Shown: positions 1-6,599, counted from the stretch's first letter. The stretch: DNA of 12,384 nt from Terriglobales bacterium (GCA_030043575.1 JASHXK010000437.1:1-12384), one strand, 5' to 3'. A program made the numbers and translations. Notes: generated from the letters alone by a model not told the origin.

Positions 1-563
1 CGGCGGGCGCGCGAGAGCGTGACTCCGCCGGGATTCTGGAAGTTGGGCAGGATGTACATGAACTTCGGGCCGGAGCGCAGCGCCTGCTCCATGTTGCAGG
101 TCTGGAGGCCGTCCTGGTCGACAGGCACGGTGACGTACTCGGCCCCCATCAGATCGAAGGCCTGCAACGCACCCAGATAGGTGGGTGACTCGACCAAAAT
201 GCGGTCGCCGCGATTGATGAGCAGCTTGGCGATCAGATCCAGTGCCTGCTGCGAGCCGGCGGTAACCAGAATGTTGTCGACGCTGGCTAGAATGCCGTAT
301 CGCGCCATGTGCGCAACGATGAGTTCGCGCAGCGGACGATAACCTTCCGTGGGGCCATACTGCAGTGCGGTGGACGCCTGGGTCGCTAACACCCGGTGGC
401 ACGCCTCTTGAAAGCGCGCCACCGGAAACACTTCAGGGGCGGGAAGTCCGCCGCCAAAGGAGATGACCTCAGGACGTTGGGTTAGCTTGAGTAACTCGCG
501 GATGATGGAACTTTTGACGGTCTTGGTGCGCTGCGCGTAACGGTGTGCCCAGGGCGCGGCCAT
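1..563 (-). CDS. PLP-dependent class I/II aminotransferase, LysN/2-aminoadipate transaminase-like (C-terminus outside window)
   Basis: This is the first 187 residues of a fold-type I PLP enzyme that transfers an amino group between an amino acid and a 2-oxo acid in the cytoplasm. The visible motifs are typical of the LysN/MocR-like aminotransferase family: ISFGGGLPAPEVFP near residue 30, LQYGPTEGYRPLRELI near 70, ILVTAGSQQALDLIAKLL near 100, VESPTYLGALQAF near 130, and YILPNFQNPGG near 175, where the Asn contacts PLP in the family. The Schiff-base lysine lies beyond the window edge. The protein starts directly at the aminotransferase domain, so it has no MocR-type helix-turn-helix. The ATG at 563-561 is preceded by a strong Shine-Dalgarno, GAGGGAGG (576-569), five bases away. 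It lies downstream of, and in the same direction as, the FmdB-like gene. Substrate is uncertain; 2-aminoadipate, branched-chain or aromatic amino acids are possible. Confidence 0.88.
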   Translation of the reverse strand, partial: MAAPWAHRYAQRTKTVKSSIIRELLKLTQRPEVISFGGGLPAPEVFPVARFQEACHRVLATQASTALQYGPTEGYRPLRELIVAHMARYGILASVDNILVTAGSQQALDLIAKLLINRGDRILVESPTYLGALQAFDLMGAEYVTVPVDQDGLQTCNMEQALRSGPKFMYILPNFQNPGGVTLSRAR

Positions 564-621
564 GAATGCCTCCCTCGATTACATTGGATGCTAGCGCGCC
601 GGAAACGGCCTGTCAGTGATG

Positions 622-656
622 GCGGACACGCGTGTCAGGGCAGCTTAAGTGTCCGC
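622..656. repeat. Hairpin-forming inverted repeat with a 12-bp perfect palindrome
   Basis: GCGGACAC (622-629) pairs with GTGTCCGC (649-656) across a 19-base loop. Inside it, GACACGCGTGTC (625-636) is a perfect 12-bp palindrome. The element sits in the 122-bp gap between the FmdB-like gene and the downstream aminotransferase. It could be an attenuating hairpin, a weak terminator for the FmdB gene (no T-tract is present), or an operator for the aminotransferase. No function can be assigned from sequence alone. Confidence 0.4.
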
Positions 657-685
657 AAGAATCTAGCCTGATCGATGCGAACGTT

Positions 686-850
686 TCAGCTCTTGCGTGA
701 AGTGACGGCGTAAAACTCCGCCACATCCTGCTCGATGCGCTTGCTTTTGCATTTAGGACAGCGGATTTTTTCGCTGTCGTGCTCCTTCAGTGTGAGGACA
801 GATTCGAATGAGTGGTGGCAGTCTTTGCAGATGTATTCGTAGACCGGCAT
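686..850 (-). CDS. FmdB-family small zinc-ribbon protein, 54 aa
   Basis: This short protein begins MPVYEYICKDC, the hallmark opening of the FmdB/CxxC_CxxC_SSSS zinc-ribbon family. It has two CxxC knuckles, C8-x2-C11 and C31-x2-C34, which should bind one zinc ion. A hydrophobic or charged linker with FESVLTL lies between them, and the C-terminal tail is basic. Proteins of this size and type are widespread and mostly uncharacterised; a regulatory or nucleic-acid-binding role has been suggested for the family but cannot be shown here. The start is secure: GGAGG (860-856) lies five bases before the ATG at 850-848. It is co-directional with the aminotransferases on either side, 287 bp after one and 122 bp before the other. 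It is therefore probably transcribed separately or as part of a loose cluster. Confidence 0.87.
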   Translation of the reverse strand: MPVYEYICKDCHHSFESVLTLKEHDSEKIRCPKCKSKRIEQDVAEFYAVTSRKS

Positions 851-1008
851 GATGTCCTCCACAGTGAACCGTATGATGATTGGACTCTTACATACGCCGA
901 GCCAGACTGGGCGTCAGTGACGAGGATCACGGGAGGGTGGTGCAAGAAAGATCACGCGAATCGCCACGAAAAACGCAACCCAGGCAGAGAAAGTTTGAGT
1001 GGGGGCAC

Positions 1009-1037
1009 GGGTAGAGCGGCGCTTCAGCGCCGCGTTG
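1009..1037 (+). repeat. REP-like arm, plus-oriented copy
   Basis: The 5' flank GGGTAGA (1009-1015) is followed by a perfect 7-bp stem (1016-1022 with 1027-1033), loop TTCA (1023-1026), then GTTG. It has no T-tract after the stem, which argues against an intrinsic terminator. Confidence 0.65.
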
Positions 1038-1057
1038 TGCGCAAATGAATAGGCTGC

Positions 1058-1095
1058 GAGCTGCGGTAATCATCAATGGATGATCACCGCAGCTC
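1058..1095. repeat. Central long imperfect palindrome of the composite repeat
   Basis: Arms of 17 bases (1058-1074 and 1079-1095) pair at 16 of 17 positions around the loop AATG. The only mismatch is A1068 opposite C1085. The arm begins GAGCTGCGGT and is repeated inverted as ACCGCAGCTC. It lies roughly midway between the two REP-like arms. Confidence 0.7.
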
Positions 1096-1113
1096 CGAAT
1101 TTTCTTGGCCTGC

Positions 1114-1143
1114 CAGACGCCGGCCTGAAGGCCGGCTCTACCC
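1114..1143 (-). repeat. REP-like arm, minus-oriented copy overlapping a gene's stop codon
   Basis: Read on the minus strand it is GGGTAGA (1143-1137), a perfect 7-bp stem (1136-1130 with 1125-1119), loop TTCA (1129-1126), then GTCTG. The GGG TAG at its start supplies the last codon (Gly) and the stop codon of the class V aminotransferase gene, so the repeat overlaps that gene by six bases. Confidence 0.65.
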
Positions 1144-2307
1144 GATTCGCCCTTTGTAGCCGGCGCCGCGCAGAGCGCTCTCGAAGCAGTGCATGAAGTG
1201 GTGCACGCTCTCGCTGGTCGCCAGCGGTCCCATCAAGCCGACACGGAAGATCTTGCCGGCCAGCGGTCCGAAGCCGCCGGCAATCTCGATGCCTTCTTCC
1301 TTCAGTAGCGTGGCGCGAACCTTCGCGTCATCGACTCCTTGTGGCACCTTGACCGTGTTCAGGTTCCAGATGCGATTGGCCGGCGAGGGCACGTGCATCT
1401 CGAGACCGAGCGTTTCCACCTTCTTCACGAACTCCAGGTGCGCCTTGTGATGACGCTCCCAGCGTTTCTCCAGGCCTTCTTCGTCGATCAGTGCCAGACC
1501 TTCGCGCAGCGCGTAGAACATGGTCGCCGACGCGGTGTGGTGATAGCGATGCGAGTGGACCAAGTAATCGGCGATGAGGCTGATGTCGAAGTACCACGAG
1601 CTATTGGGAGTGGTGCGGGACTTCAGATGTTCCAACGCACGCGGCGAAACAGTCAGCGGCGCGAGTCCCGGAGGGCAGCTCAGACCTTTCTGCGAGCAGC
1701 TGTAGGCGATGTCGATTCCGGTCTTGTCGATCTCAACCGGCAGGGCGCCCAGCGACGTCACGCAGTCGGCGACGACCAGCGCGCCGACTTCATGCGCGGC
1801 CTTGCAGATGGCGTCGCCTTTCTGGAGCGCGCCGGATGAGGTTTCCGCGTGAACGTAGGTAACGACCTGCGGCTTCTCGAGATGAATGAAGTTGGCTGCT
1901 TCCTCGTCGCTGAAGACTTCGCCCCAGGGTTTTTCGAGGCGAACCACATTGCCGCCGTGGCGGCGTGCCATCTCGGCCTGTCGATCGCAGAAATAGCCAT
2001 TCCCGAAGGAAGCGACCTTGGTGCCGGGTGTAACGAAGTTGCTGATCGCCGTCTCCATGCCGCCGCTGCCGGTGGCGGAGATCAGGAAGGTCATCTCGTT
2101 CTTGGTGCCGAAGACTTTGCGCAGCAGTTGCTGAATCTCGTTGGAAATCTGGAAGAAATACGCGTCAAGGTGGCCAACAATCGGTTGCGCCATGGCCTGG
2201 TAAACCCGGGGATGTACTTGACCGGGACCCGGTCCGTATAGAAGTCGTTTGGGAGGATGGATAACAGTTTGGTCCATAACAGCGGTTGGTTCCGCGACAG
2301 TTGCCAT
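1138..2307 (-). CDS. Class V aminotransferase, alanine/serine-glyoxylate type, 389 aa
   Basis: This is a cytoplasmic PLP enzyme of the alanine-glyoxylate/serine-glyoxylate (serine-pyruvate) aminotransferase family, which converts glyoxylate or hydroxypyruvate with an amino donor. The N-terminal LLYGPGPGQVHPRV (22-35) and GHLDAYFFQI are family signatures. SATGSGGMETAI (77-88) contacts the cofactor phosphate. D181 in VVADCVTSLG is expected to bind the pyridine nitrogen, and K207 in YSCSQKGLSCPPG to form the Schiff base. R355 in FRVGLMGP matches the carboxylate-binding Arg. The length agrees with the family (about 380-400). The ATG at 2307 has an AAAGGAG ribosome site, and a TATAAT promoter lies just upstream. 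The final Gly and stop codon come from a REP-like repeat. Exact substrate preference (alanine, serine or another donor) cannot be read from the sequence. Confidence 0.92.
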   Translation of the reverse strand: MATVAEPTAVMDQTVIHPPKRLLYGPGPGQVHPRVYQAMAQPIVGHLDAYFFQISNEIQQLLRKVFGTKNEMTFLISATGSGGMETAISNFVTPGTKVASFGNGYFCDRQAEMARRHGGNVVRLEKPWGEVFSDEEAANFIHLEKPQVVTYVHAETSSGALQKGDAICKAAHEVGALVVADCVTSLGALPVEIDKTGIDIAYSCSQKGLSCPPGLAPLTVSPRALEHLKSRTTPNSSWYFDISLIADYLVHSHRYHHTASATMFYALREGLALIDEEGLEKRWERHHKAHLEFVKKVETLGLEMHVPSPANRIWNLNTVKVPQGVDDAKVRATLLKEEGIEIAGGFGPLAGKIFRVGLMGPLATSESVHHFMHCFESALRGAGYKGRIG

Positions 2308-2340
2308 GCAGCGCTCCTTTGCCTAGTAATGGATGTTCTC

Positions 2341-2368
2341 ATTATAAGGACGGCGCGAAAAGTGTTCA
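2341..2368 (-). promoter_or_regulatory. Sigma70-like promoter for the class V aminotransferase gene
   Basis: On the minus strand a perfect TATAAT -10 box (2346-2341) is preceded, after a 16-base spacer, by TGAACA (2368-2363), a 4/6 match to TTGACA. Transcription would start near 2334, leaving a leader of about 27 bases that carries the AAAGGAG ribosome site. The -35 box overlaps an imperfect inverted repeat (GTTCA 2364-2368 with TGAAC 2377-2381) that could be an operator. Confidence 0.5.
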
Positions 2369-2471
2369 GTGACCGGTGAACAAAGGCAGTGGTCAGTGGC
2401 TAGTTTGGGATGGCGTGAGCCGCGCGAGTAGTGCCTCAGTTTGAATTCCGGTGCTATAGGGATGCGCGCCT

Positions 2472-2574
2472 TTCGTGCACCGGCACGAATCGGCCCGCCC
2501 AGATTCCTCCCACCCCAAAGCGTGCAAAAGCGGCACGCCTTGGGGACCCTGAGCCTCGCTGCGCAAAGGAGGCT
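2472..2574. repeat. Cluster of three hairpins upstream of the TonB receptor gene
   Basis: There are three consecutive inverted repeats. The first, TTCGTGC/GCACGAA (2472-2478 with 2483-2489), is perfect with loop ACCG. The second has 13-base arms beginning CCCCAAAGCG (2513-2525 with 2533-2545), one mismatch and a 7-base loop. The third, AGCCTC/GAGGCT (2552-2557 with 2569-2574), has an 11-base loop. None is followed by a T-tract. They could form a structured 5' leader if the receptor promoter lies upstream, or they may be a dispersed intergenic repeat. No known riboswitch core was recognised. Confidence 0.5.
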
Positions 2575-2651
2575 TGCTCGTGACAACCTGTGTAATACGT
2601 CCCAGTCAGACCCGACTTCAAACTGGGGCATAATCGACTCGCGAGTTTGCT

Positions 2652-2679
2652 TTGAGTTTCCGCAGCTTACTAGTACACT
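2652..2679 (+). promoter_or_regulatory. Weak candidate promoter just upstream of the TonB receptor
   Basis: TTGAGT (2652-2657) and TACACT (2674-2679) are 4/6 matches to the -35 and -10 consensus, separated by 16 bases. Transcription would begin near 2686, only about seven bases before the ATG at 2693. This would fit the lack of any visible Shine-Dalgarno there. Matches this weak occur by chance, so this is only a suggestion. Confidence 0.2.
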
Positions 2680-2692
2680 CTTGCGAAATACC

Positions 2693-5011
2693 ATGTTCCT
2701 GCAAAGATTTGACAGAGGGCTGCGCCTCGCCACAGCGAAGGTCTGTTTTCTGATCACGCTGGCGCCGCCAGTTCTTGCGTGGGCCGCGTCCTCTCACGAC
2801 GTTCGTGGAACGGTGAAAGATTCCAGCGGCGCGGTTGTCGCCCGCGCCCAGGTTATCCTTCACGTCGAAGGACAAAACTTTGGCCGGACGACGCAGGCGG
2901 ATGGCACCTTCGAATTCAGCGGCGTTGTCGGTGAGTCGGGTACGGTCGAAGTCAACGCTCCGGGCTTTGCAACCACGGCCGCGGCATGGCAAGCGAGCGA
3001 CAAGCCGCTGATTATCACTTTGCAACCTGCCACAGTGCAGCAAAGCCTCGATGTTACTTCCACTCGCACGTCGATCCTACCCACTGGCGTTGACAACGTG
3101 GAGTCACAACCGGATGCGGTGGTGGTGAGCGATCAGCAGTTGGAAGAATGGGGTCCGCTCACGACCGACGACAAACTCCGGCTGGTACCGGGCTTTTCGT
3201 TGTTGCGGCGATCGGGCAGCCAGACGGCGAATCCTACATCGCAAGGCGTGTCGCTGCGGGGACTTGGCGCCAACGGAGCCAGCCGCGCCCTGGTGCTGGT
3301 GGACGGCATTCCCATCAACGATCCCTTTGGCGGCTGGATCTACTGGGCGCGCGTGCCCCAGTCTTCGCTGAGCGAGGTGCAGATCGTTCCCGGTGGAGTT
3401 TCTGCGCTGTATGGAAACGATGCGCTGGGCGGAGTAGTCAATCTTGTGACGAAACCTGCGGTCCAGACGGATGGCAACATCGAGGTTTCATACGGCAATG
3501 AGAACTCGCCCTTTGGTTCGGGCTGGGGCGCCTTGCGATTCGGCCAGTGGAACCTGTCGGGCAGCGGCGAAGGCTTCCGCACCGATGGTTACATTGACGT
3601 TCCGCAGGACATACGCGGCTCGGTAGACACCCCGGTCAATGTGCAGTACGGCAGCGGAACAGCGAAGATCGAGCGGCTGATTGAAGACCAGGGCCGCGTC
3701 TTTCTGGAGGGCAACCTCTACGGCGAAGACCGGCAGAACGGAACGCCCGATCAGATCAACGACACGACCATTCGCCAACTGGCCTTCGGCACCGACTACA
3801 ACAGCCCTGCAGCCGGCCTGTTCACACTTCGTCTCTATGGCGGAACCCAGAACTATCATCAAACCTTCGCTTCCATCGCCGCCGATCAGGACAGCGAGGC
3901 GCTGACCGACGTGCAGCACGTTCCGACGCAGCAGATGGGGCTGATCGCACAGTGGTCAAAACAGATAGTCACGCATTTGACCATGCTGGCAGGATTAGAC
4001 GGAAGCTATGTCAATGGCGTCAGCCTCGACACCACCTACTCGCACGATCTGCCGACCGCCTACTTGTCCAACGGCGGCACGCAGGAGACGCTGGGCTCGT
4101 TTCTCGAGGGCATCGTGCAGATCTCGCCGCGCTGGTCGTTGACTCTGGCCGGCCGCGAGGACCTGTGGAGCAACTACAACGCCAGCTCGATCCGAATTCC
4201 CGTCACCGGCCACGAGACCTCGACCGACTATCCGAATCGCGGGCAGAACGCCTTCAATCCCCGTATCACCACCTCTTACCGGCTGACGGATCGGGTCGTG
4301 CTGTACGCGTCGGGCTATCGGTCGTTCCGTGCGCCCACGCTCAACGAGCTGTACCGCTCCTATCGGCTGGGCGACACCGAAGTTCTGGCCAATCCCTTTC
4401 TCCAGGCGGAGCGTTTCTCCGGCGGCGACGGCGGCGTGCGGGTCACGATGCTGAACAACCGCATGTCGATCCATGGCAGCGTTTTTGGAGGGATCGTCGA
4501 GCATCCCGTGGAAAATGTCACCCTGACCTCTACCCCGACTCTCATCACGCAGATGCGGGAGAACCTGGGCAGCACACAGTCGATCGGCTTTCAGCTGGGC
4601 ACCGACATCCGCTTCACCAACCGCATCACGCTGAACGCGGGATACCAGTTCACCAACAGCGTGGTCGCCAGTTTCCCGCGCGATCCGGCGCTGGTTGGCA
4701 ACCTAATTCCCCTGGTACCGCGCAGCATCTTCACCTTTCAGGGAACGTGGCTAGCACCGAAGATGTTTGCGGTGGCATTGCAGGGACGCTACGAGAGCAA
4801 CGAATTCGATGACGATCAGAATCTGCTGCCGCTGGGCTCCTGCTTTGTCCTCAGCGCCACTGTCTCGCATCCCTTGCCCAAGGGCTTTACGATTTTTTTC
4901 CAGGGCGAGAACCTGACCAACGACCAGTACTACATCGCCAAGACGCCGACGCCGAACATCGGCCAGCCGATTCTGGTGCGAGGGGGATTCCGCTGGCAGA
5001 GCCGGCGATAG
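2693..5011 (+). CDS. TonB-dependent outer-membrane receptor with N-terminal carboxypeptidase-regulatory-like domain, 772 aa
   Basis: This is an outer-membrane active transporter energised by TonB-ExbBD that imports a siderophore, vitamin, sugar or similar ligand. In order: a signal peptide (1-31, hydrophobic VCFLITLAPPVLAWA), a carboxypeptidase-regulatory-like beta domain (about 36-112, starting VRGTVKDSSGAVVARA), then the plug (about 140-255). Plug motifs are LRLVPGFSLLRR, SLRGLGANGAS, ALVLVDGIPIND and SALYGNDALGGVVNLVTK. The rest is a beta-barrel with alternating aromatic strands, a late YASGYRSFRAPTLNELYR motif and a last strand around GGFRW. The start at 2693 was chosen because it places the signal peptide at the N-terminus; no clear ribosome site precedes it. 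The C-terminal residues SRR and the stop lie in a palindrome, so the usual terminal aromatic is four residues from the end. The ligand is unknown. Confidence 0.9.
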   Translation: MFLQRFDRGLRLATAKVCFLITLAPPVLAWAASSHDVRGTVKDSSGAVVARAQVILHVEGQNFGRTTQADGTFEFSGVVGESGTVEVNAPGFATTAAAWQASDKPLIITLQPATVQQSLDVTSTRTSILPTGVDNVESQPDAVVVSDQQLEEWGPLTTDDKLRLVPGFSLLRRSGSQTANPTSQGVSLRGLGANGASRALVLVDGIPINDPFGGWIYWARVPQSSLSEVQIVPGGVSALYGNDALGGVVNLVTKPAVQTDGNIEVSYGNENSPFGSGWGALRFGQWNLSGSGEGFRTDGYIDVPQDIRGSVDTPVNVQYGSGTAKIERLIEDQGRVFLEGNLYGEDRQNGTPDQINDTTIRQLAFGTDYNSPAAGLFTLRLYGGTQNYHQTFASIAADQDSEALTDVQHVPTQQMGLIAQWSKQIVTHLTMLAGLDGSYVNGVSLDTTYSHDLPTAYLSNGGTQETLGSFLEGIVQISPRWSLTLAGREDLWSNYNASSIRIPVTGHETSTDYPNRGQNAFNPRITTSYRLTDRVVLYASGYRSFRAPTLNELYRSYRLGDTEVLANPFLQAERFSGGDGGVRVTMLNNRMSIHGSVFGGIVEHPVENVTLTSTPTLITQMRENLGSTQSIGFQLGTDIRFTNRITLNAGYQFTNSVVASFPRDPALVGNLIPLVPRSIFTFQGTWLAPKMFAVALQGRYESNEFDDDQNLLPLGSCFVLSATVSHPLPKGFTIFFQGENLTNDQYYIAKTPTPNIGQPILVRGGFRWQSRR

Positions 5012-5021
5012 CCGGCTCTGC
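4996..5021. repeat. Perfect 11-bp hairpin spanning the TonB receptor stop codon
   Basis: GCAGAGCCGGC (4996-5006) pairs perfectly with GCCGGCTCTGC (5011-5021) around the loop GATA. The stop codon TAG (5009-5011) straddles the loop and the right arm. It shares the core AGAGCCGGC with the minus REP-like arm near 1130-1138 but has a different loop and lacks the GGGTAGA flank. No T-tract follows, so it is not a standard intrinsic terminator, though it could protect the mRNA 3' end. Confidence 0.65.
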
Positions 5022-5150
5022 AGGCCACTCGCCGCGGCGATGATTTACTGCACCCAATCGCTTGCCAAGAAGCGTCAAAAGATCGTTAAGGGAACGAACC
5101 TGGGCGAATCCTCGAATACAGTAAAGGTGCGGGAAGCCGCGAAAACCAGC

Positions 5151-6599
5151 ATGTCAATCCGTCCCACCTTGCTTTCGTTAGTGGCGTTTTGTTTGGCAAT
5201 CATGCCGTCCGTCGGTTCCGCGCAGACGGAGCAGCCCACCAAGTCCGCAGAGTCGGCAAAGCTGCTCAAGAGCGATCCACTGCATGTGTTCAGCGAATCG
5301 GTGCAGCAGCTGTCGGGTTCCGTGACCAAGTCGGTGGTGCAGGTGCTGACCACGGGCTTCGGGCTGGCGACTGACGAAGACAAGGGCGATACAGCGTATC
5401 TGGAGGCGGAGCGTGGGATTGGCGCGGGCGTGGTGCTTTCTGCGGACGGCTACATCGTCACCAATGCGCATGTGGTGCAGGGAGCGCGCAAGATTCGCGT
5501 CCGCCTGCAGGGGCTGGACAAGCAGACGGCAGCCAAAGTGGAAGCCTCGCCGCACGGCCCGATCGAGGCGAGACTGGTGGGCATGGACCGGCAGAGCGAT
5601 CTGGCCGTGCTCAAGATCGATGTAAGCGGATTGCCCACGCTGCAGCTAGCCGATTCCAACAGCCTGAAGCAGGGCCAGGTGGTCTTTGCCTTCGGCAGCC
5701 CGCTGGGCCTGGAGAATTCGGTGAGCATGGGCGTGGTCAGCGCGACCGCGCGGCAGATCGATCCCGATAAGCCCGAGATCTACATCCAGACCGACGCGCC
5801 AATCAATCCCGGCAATAGCGGTGGACCGCTGGTTGACGTGGACGGGCACGTGGTGGGAATCAACACCTTCATTCTGTCGGAGTCGGGCGGTAACGAGGGA
5901 TTGGGGTTCGCGATTCCCAGCGACGTGGTGCGCAGCGTTTACGAGCAGCTGAAGACCAAAGGCCACGTGCATCGCGGGCAGATCGGTGTTTATCCGCGAA
6001 CGGTTACGCCGGAGCTGGTCGAAGGGCTGCATCTGCCAACCAACCAGGGCGTGCTGCTGGAGGACGTGATACCCGGCTCCAGCGCCGATCACGCGGGACT
6101 GAAGGTGGGCGACATTGTGGTGAACATCGGCGGTAAGCCGGTGGCCGATGTACGGCACTTCGCCGTCGATTTGTACTCCTATCGCATCGGCCAGCAGGCG
6201 GAAATCGGGGTACTGCGCAATGGGCAGGTGCAAACGGTAGCCGTGACGGTGCAGGAGCGCTCGGACGATCCGGAGCGCTTTGCCGACATGGTGACGGGTC
6301 CGAATAATCTTGTCCCCAGGCTCGGAATTGTTGCCGTCACCGTGAACGATGAGTTGCGCGACGCCATCGGCGATCTGCGCATTCCCAGCGGCGTGCTGGT
6401 GGCCGCGCGGACCCCCAGCAGTACCCTGTTGGGCGAAGGCCCCGAACCGGGTGATGTGATTCACACCATGAACGGCACGCCGGTTCGCGATCTGCAGGGC
6501 TTGCGGCAGGAGCTGCACAAGACGAAAGCGGGCGATACCATCGTGTTGCAGGTCGAGCGCTCGGGCATTCTGAGTTATCTGGTGCTGGAGACGGAGTAG
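5151..6599 (+). CDS. HtrA/Deg-type periplasmic serine protease with two PDZ domains, 482 aa
   Basis: This is an S1C-family trypsin-like protease and chaperone that degrades or refolds misfolded envelope proteins. A signal peptide (1-24, ending VGSA before QTEQ) directs it to the periplasm. The catalytic triad is visible as H107 in YIVTNAHVVQG, D150 in QSDLAVLKI and S223 in GNSGGPL. PDZ1 covers about 285-375 (GVLLEDVIPGSSADHAGLKVGD) and PDZ2 about 395-480 (GVLVAARTPSSTLLGEGPEPGD). The overall size matches DegP/DegQ-type enzymes (450-500). The start at 5151 was chosen because the frame remains open back to 5040 but only this Met gives an N-terminal signal peptide; the ribosome site is poor. It follows the receptor gene by 139 bp on the same strand and ends 61 bp before the convergent rhaM. 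Whether it is DegP-, DegQ- or DegS-like in role is not resolved; the lack of a retained membrane anchor argues against DegS. Confidence 0.92.
   Translation: MSIRPTLLSLVAFCLAIMPSVGSAQTEQPTKSAESAKLLKSDPLHVFSESVQQLSGSVTKSVVQVLTTGFGLATDEDKGDTAYLEAERGIGAGVVLSADGYIVTNAHVVQGARKIRVRLQGLDKQTAAKVEASPHGPIEARLVGMDRQSDLAVLKIDVSGLPTLQLADSNSLKQGQVVFAFGSPLGLENSVSMGVVSATARQIDPDKPEIYIQTDAPINPGNSGGPLVDVDGHVVGINTFILSESGGNEGLGFAIPSDVVRSVYEQLKTKGHVHRGQIGVYPRTVTPELVEGLHLPTNQGVLLEDVIPGSSADHAGLKVGDIVVNIGGKPVADVRHFAVDLYSYRIGQQAEIGVLRNGQVQTVAVTVQERSDDPERFADMVTGPNNLVPRLGIVAVTVNDELRDAIGDLRIPSGVLVAARTPSSTLLGEGPEPGDVIHTMNGTPVRDLQGLRQELHKTKAGDTIVLQVERSGILSYLVLETE

Larger units (their letters stand above)
1009..1143. repeat. 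REPIN-like composite repeat: two inverted REP-like hairpins around a central long palindrome
   Basis: Two REP-like hairpins face each other. Both have the framework GGGTAGA, a 7-bp stem, a TTCA loop, the returning stem, then GT. The plus copy (1009-1037) has stem GCGGCGC/GCGCCGC and the minus copy (1114-1143) has stem GCCGGCC/GGCCGGC. The loop and flanks are the same while both sides of the stem changed together, so base pairing is preserved. Between them a 17-base arm pairs with its partner around AATG (1058-1095). This matches the architecture of REP doublets (REPINs), non-autonomous elements mobilised by REP-associated Y1 transposases in other bacteria. No transposase gene is in the window. 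Family membership is inferred from structure only. Confidence 0.65.
2308..2692. other. Divergent intergenic region between aminotransferase and TonB receptor genes
   Basis: This 385-bp spacer separates two divergent genes and has no credible protein. From left to right it holds the aminotransferase promoter (2341-2368), a run of CAGTG-rich short repeats (2367-2403; CAGTGACCGGTG, then CAGTGGTCAGTGG), a cluster of three hairpins (2472-2574), and a stretch up to the receptor's ATG with only a weak promoter-like match. The reading frame of the receptor stays open back to 2441. However, that stretch is low in hydrophobic content and rich in Arg, Gln and Pro, overlaps the hairpins, and would place the signal peptide internally, so I treat it as non-coding. 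Confidence 0.7.

Noticed and set aside
812..1048. A 78-residue plus-strand reading frame
   Set aside because: It starts antisense inside the FmdB-like gene and runs through the REP-like hairpin, with Arg/His-rich composition and no recognisable domain; the minus-strand zinc-ribbon gene explains the region.
2441..2580. Cobalamin or TPP riboswitch upstream of the receptor
   Set aside because: A GGTGC-like start is present near 2457, but the conserved cobalamin core and B12 box or TPP CTGAGA elements are absent.
2441..2692. N-terminal extension of the TonB receptor by 84 residues
   Set aside because: It would bury the signal peptide, crosses three hairpins, and has no family similarity I recognise.
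3952..4812. A 286-residue alternative plus-strand frame within the TonB receptor gene
   Set aside because: It is rich in Arg, His and Pro with no motif and lies entirely inside the receptor's beta-barrel coding sequence.
4996..5021. Intrinsic terminator after the TonB receptor gene
   Set aside because: The hairpin is strong, but no T-tract follows on either strand and the stop codon is inside it.
5091..5116. ECF/sigmaE-type promoter for HtrA (GGAAC at 5091 with TCGAA at 5112)
   Set aside because: The -35-like motif is reasonable, but the spacer is about two bases short and the -10 match is poor; it is too weak to list as a feature.
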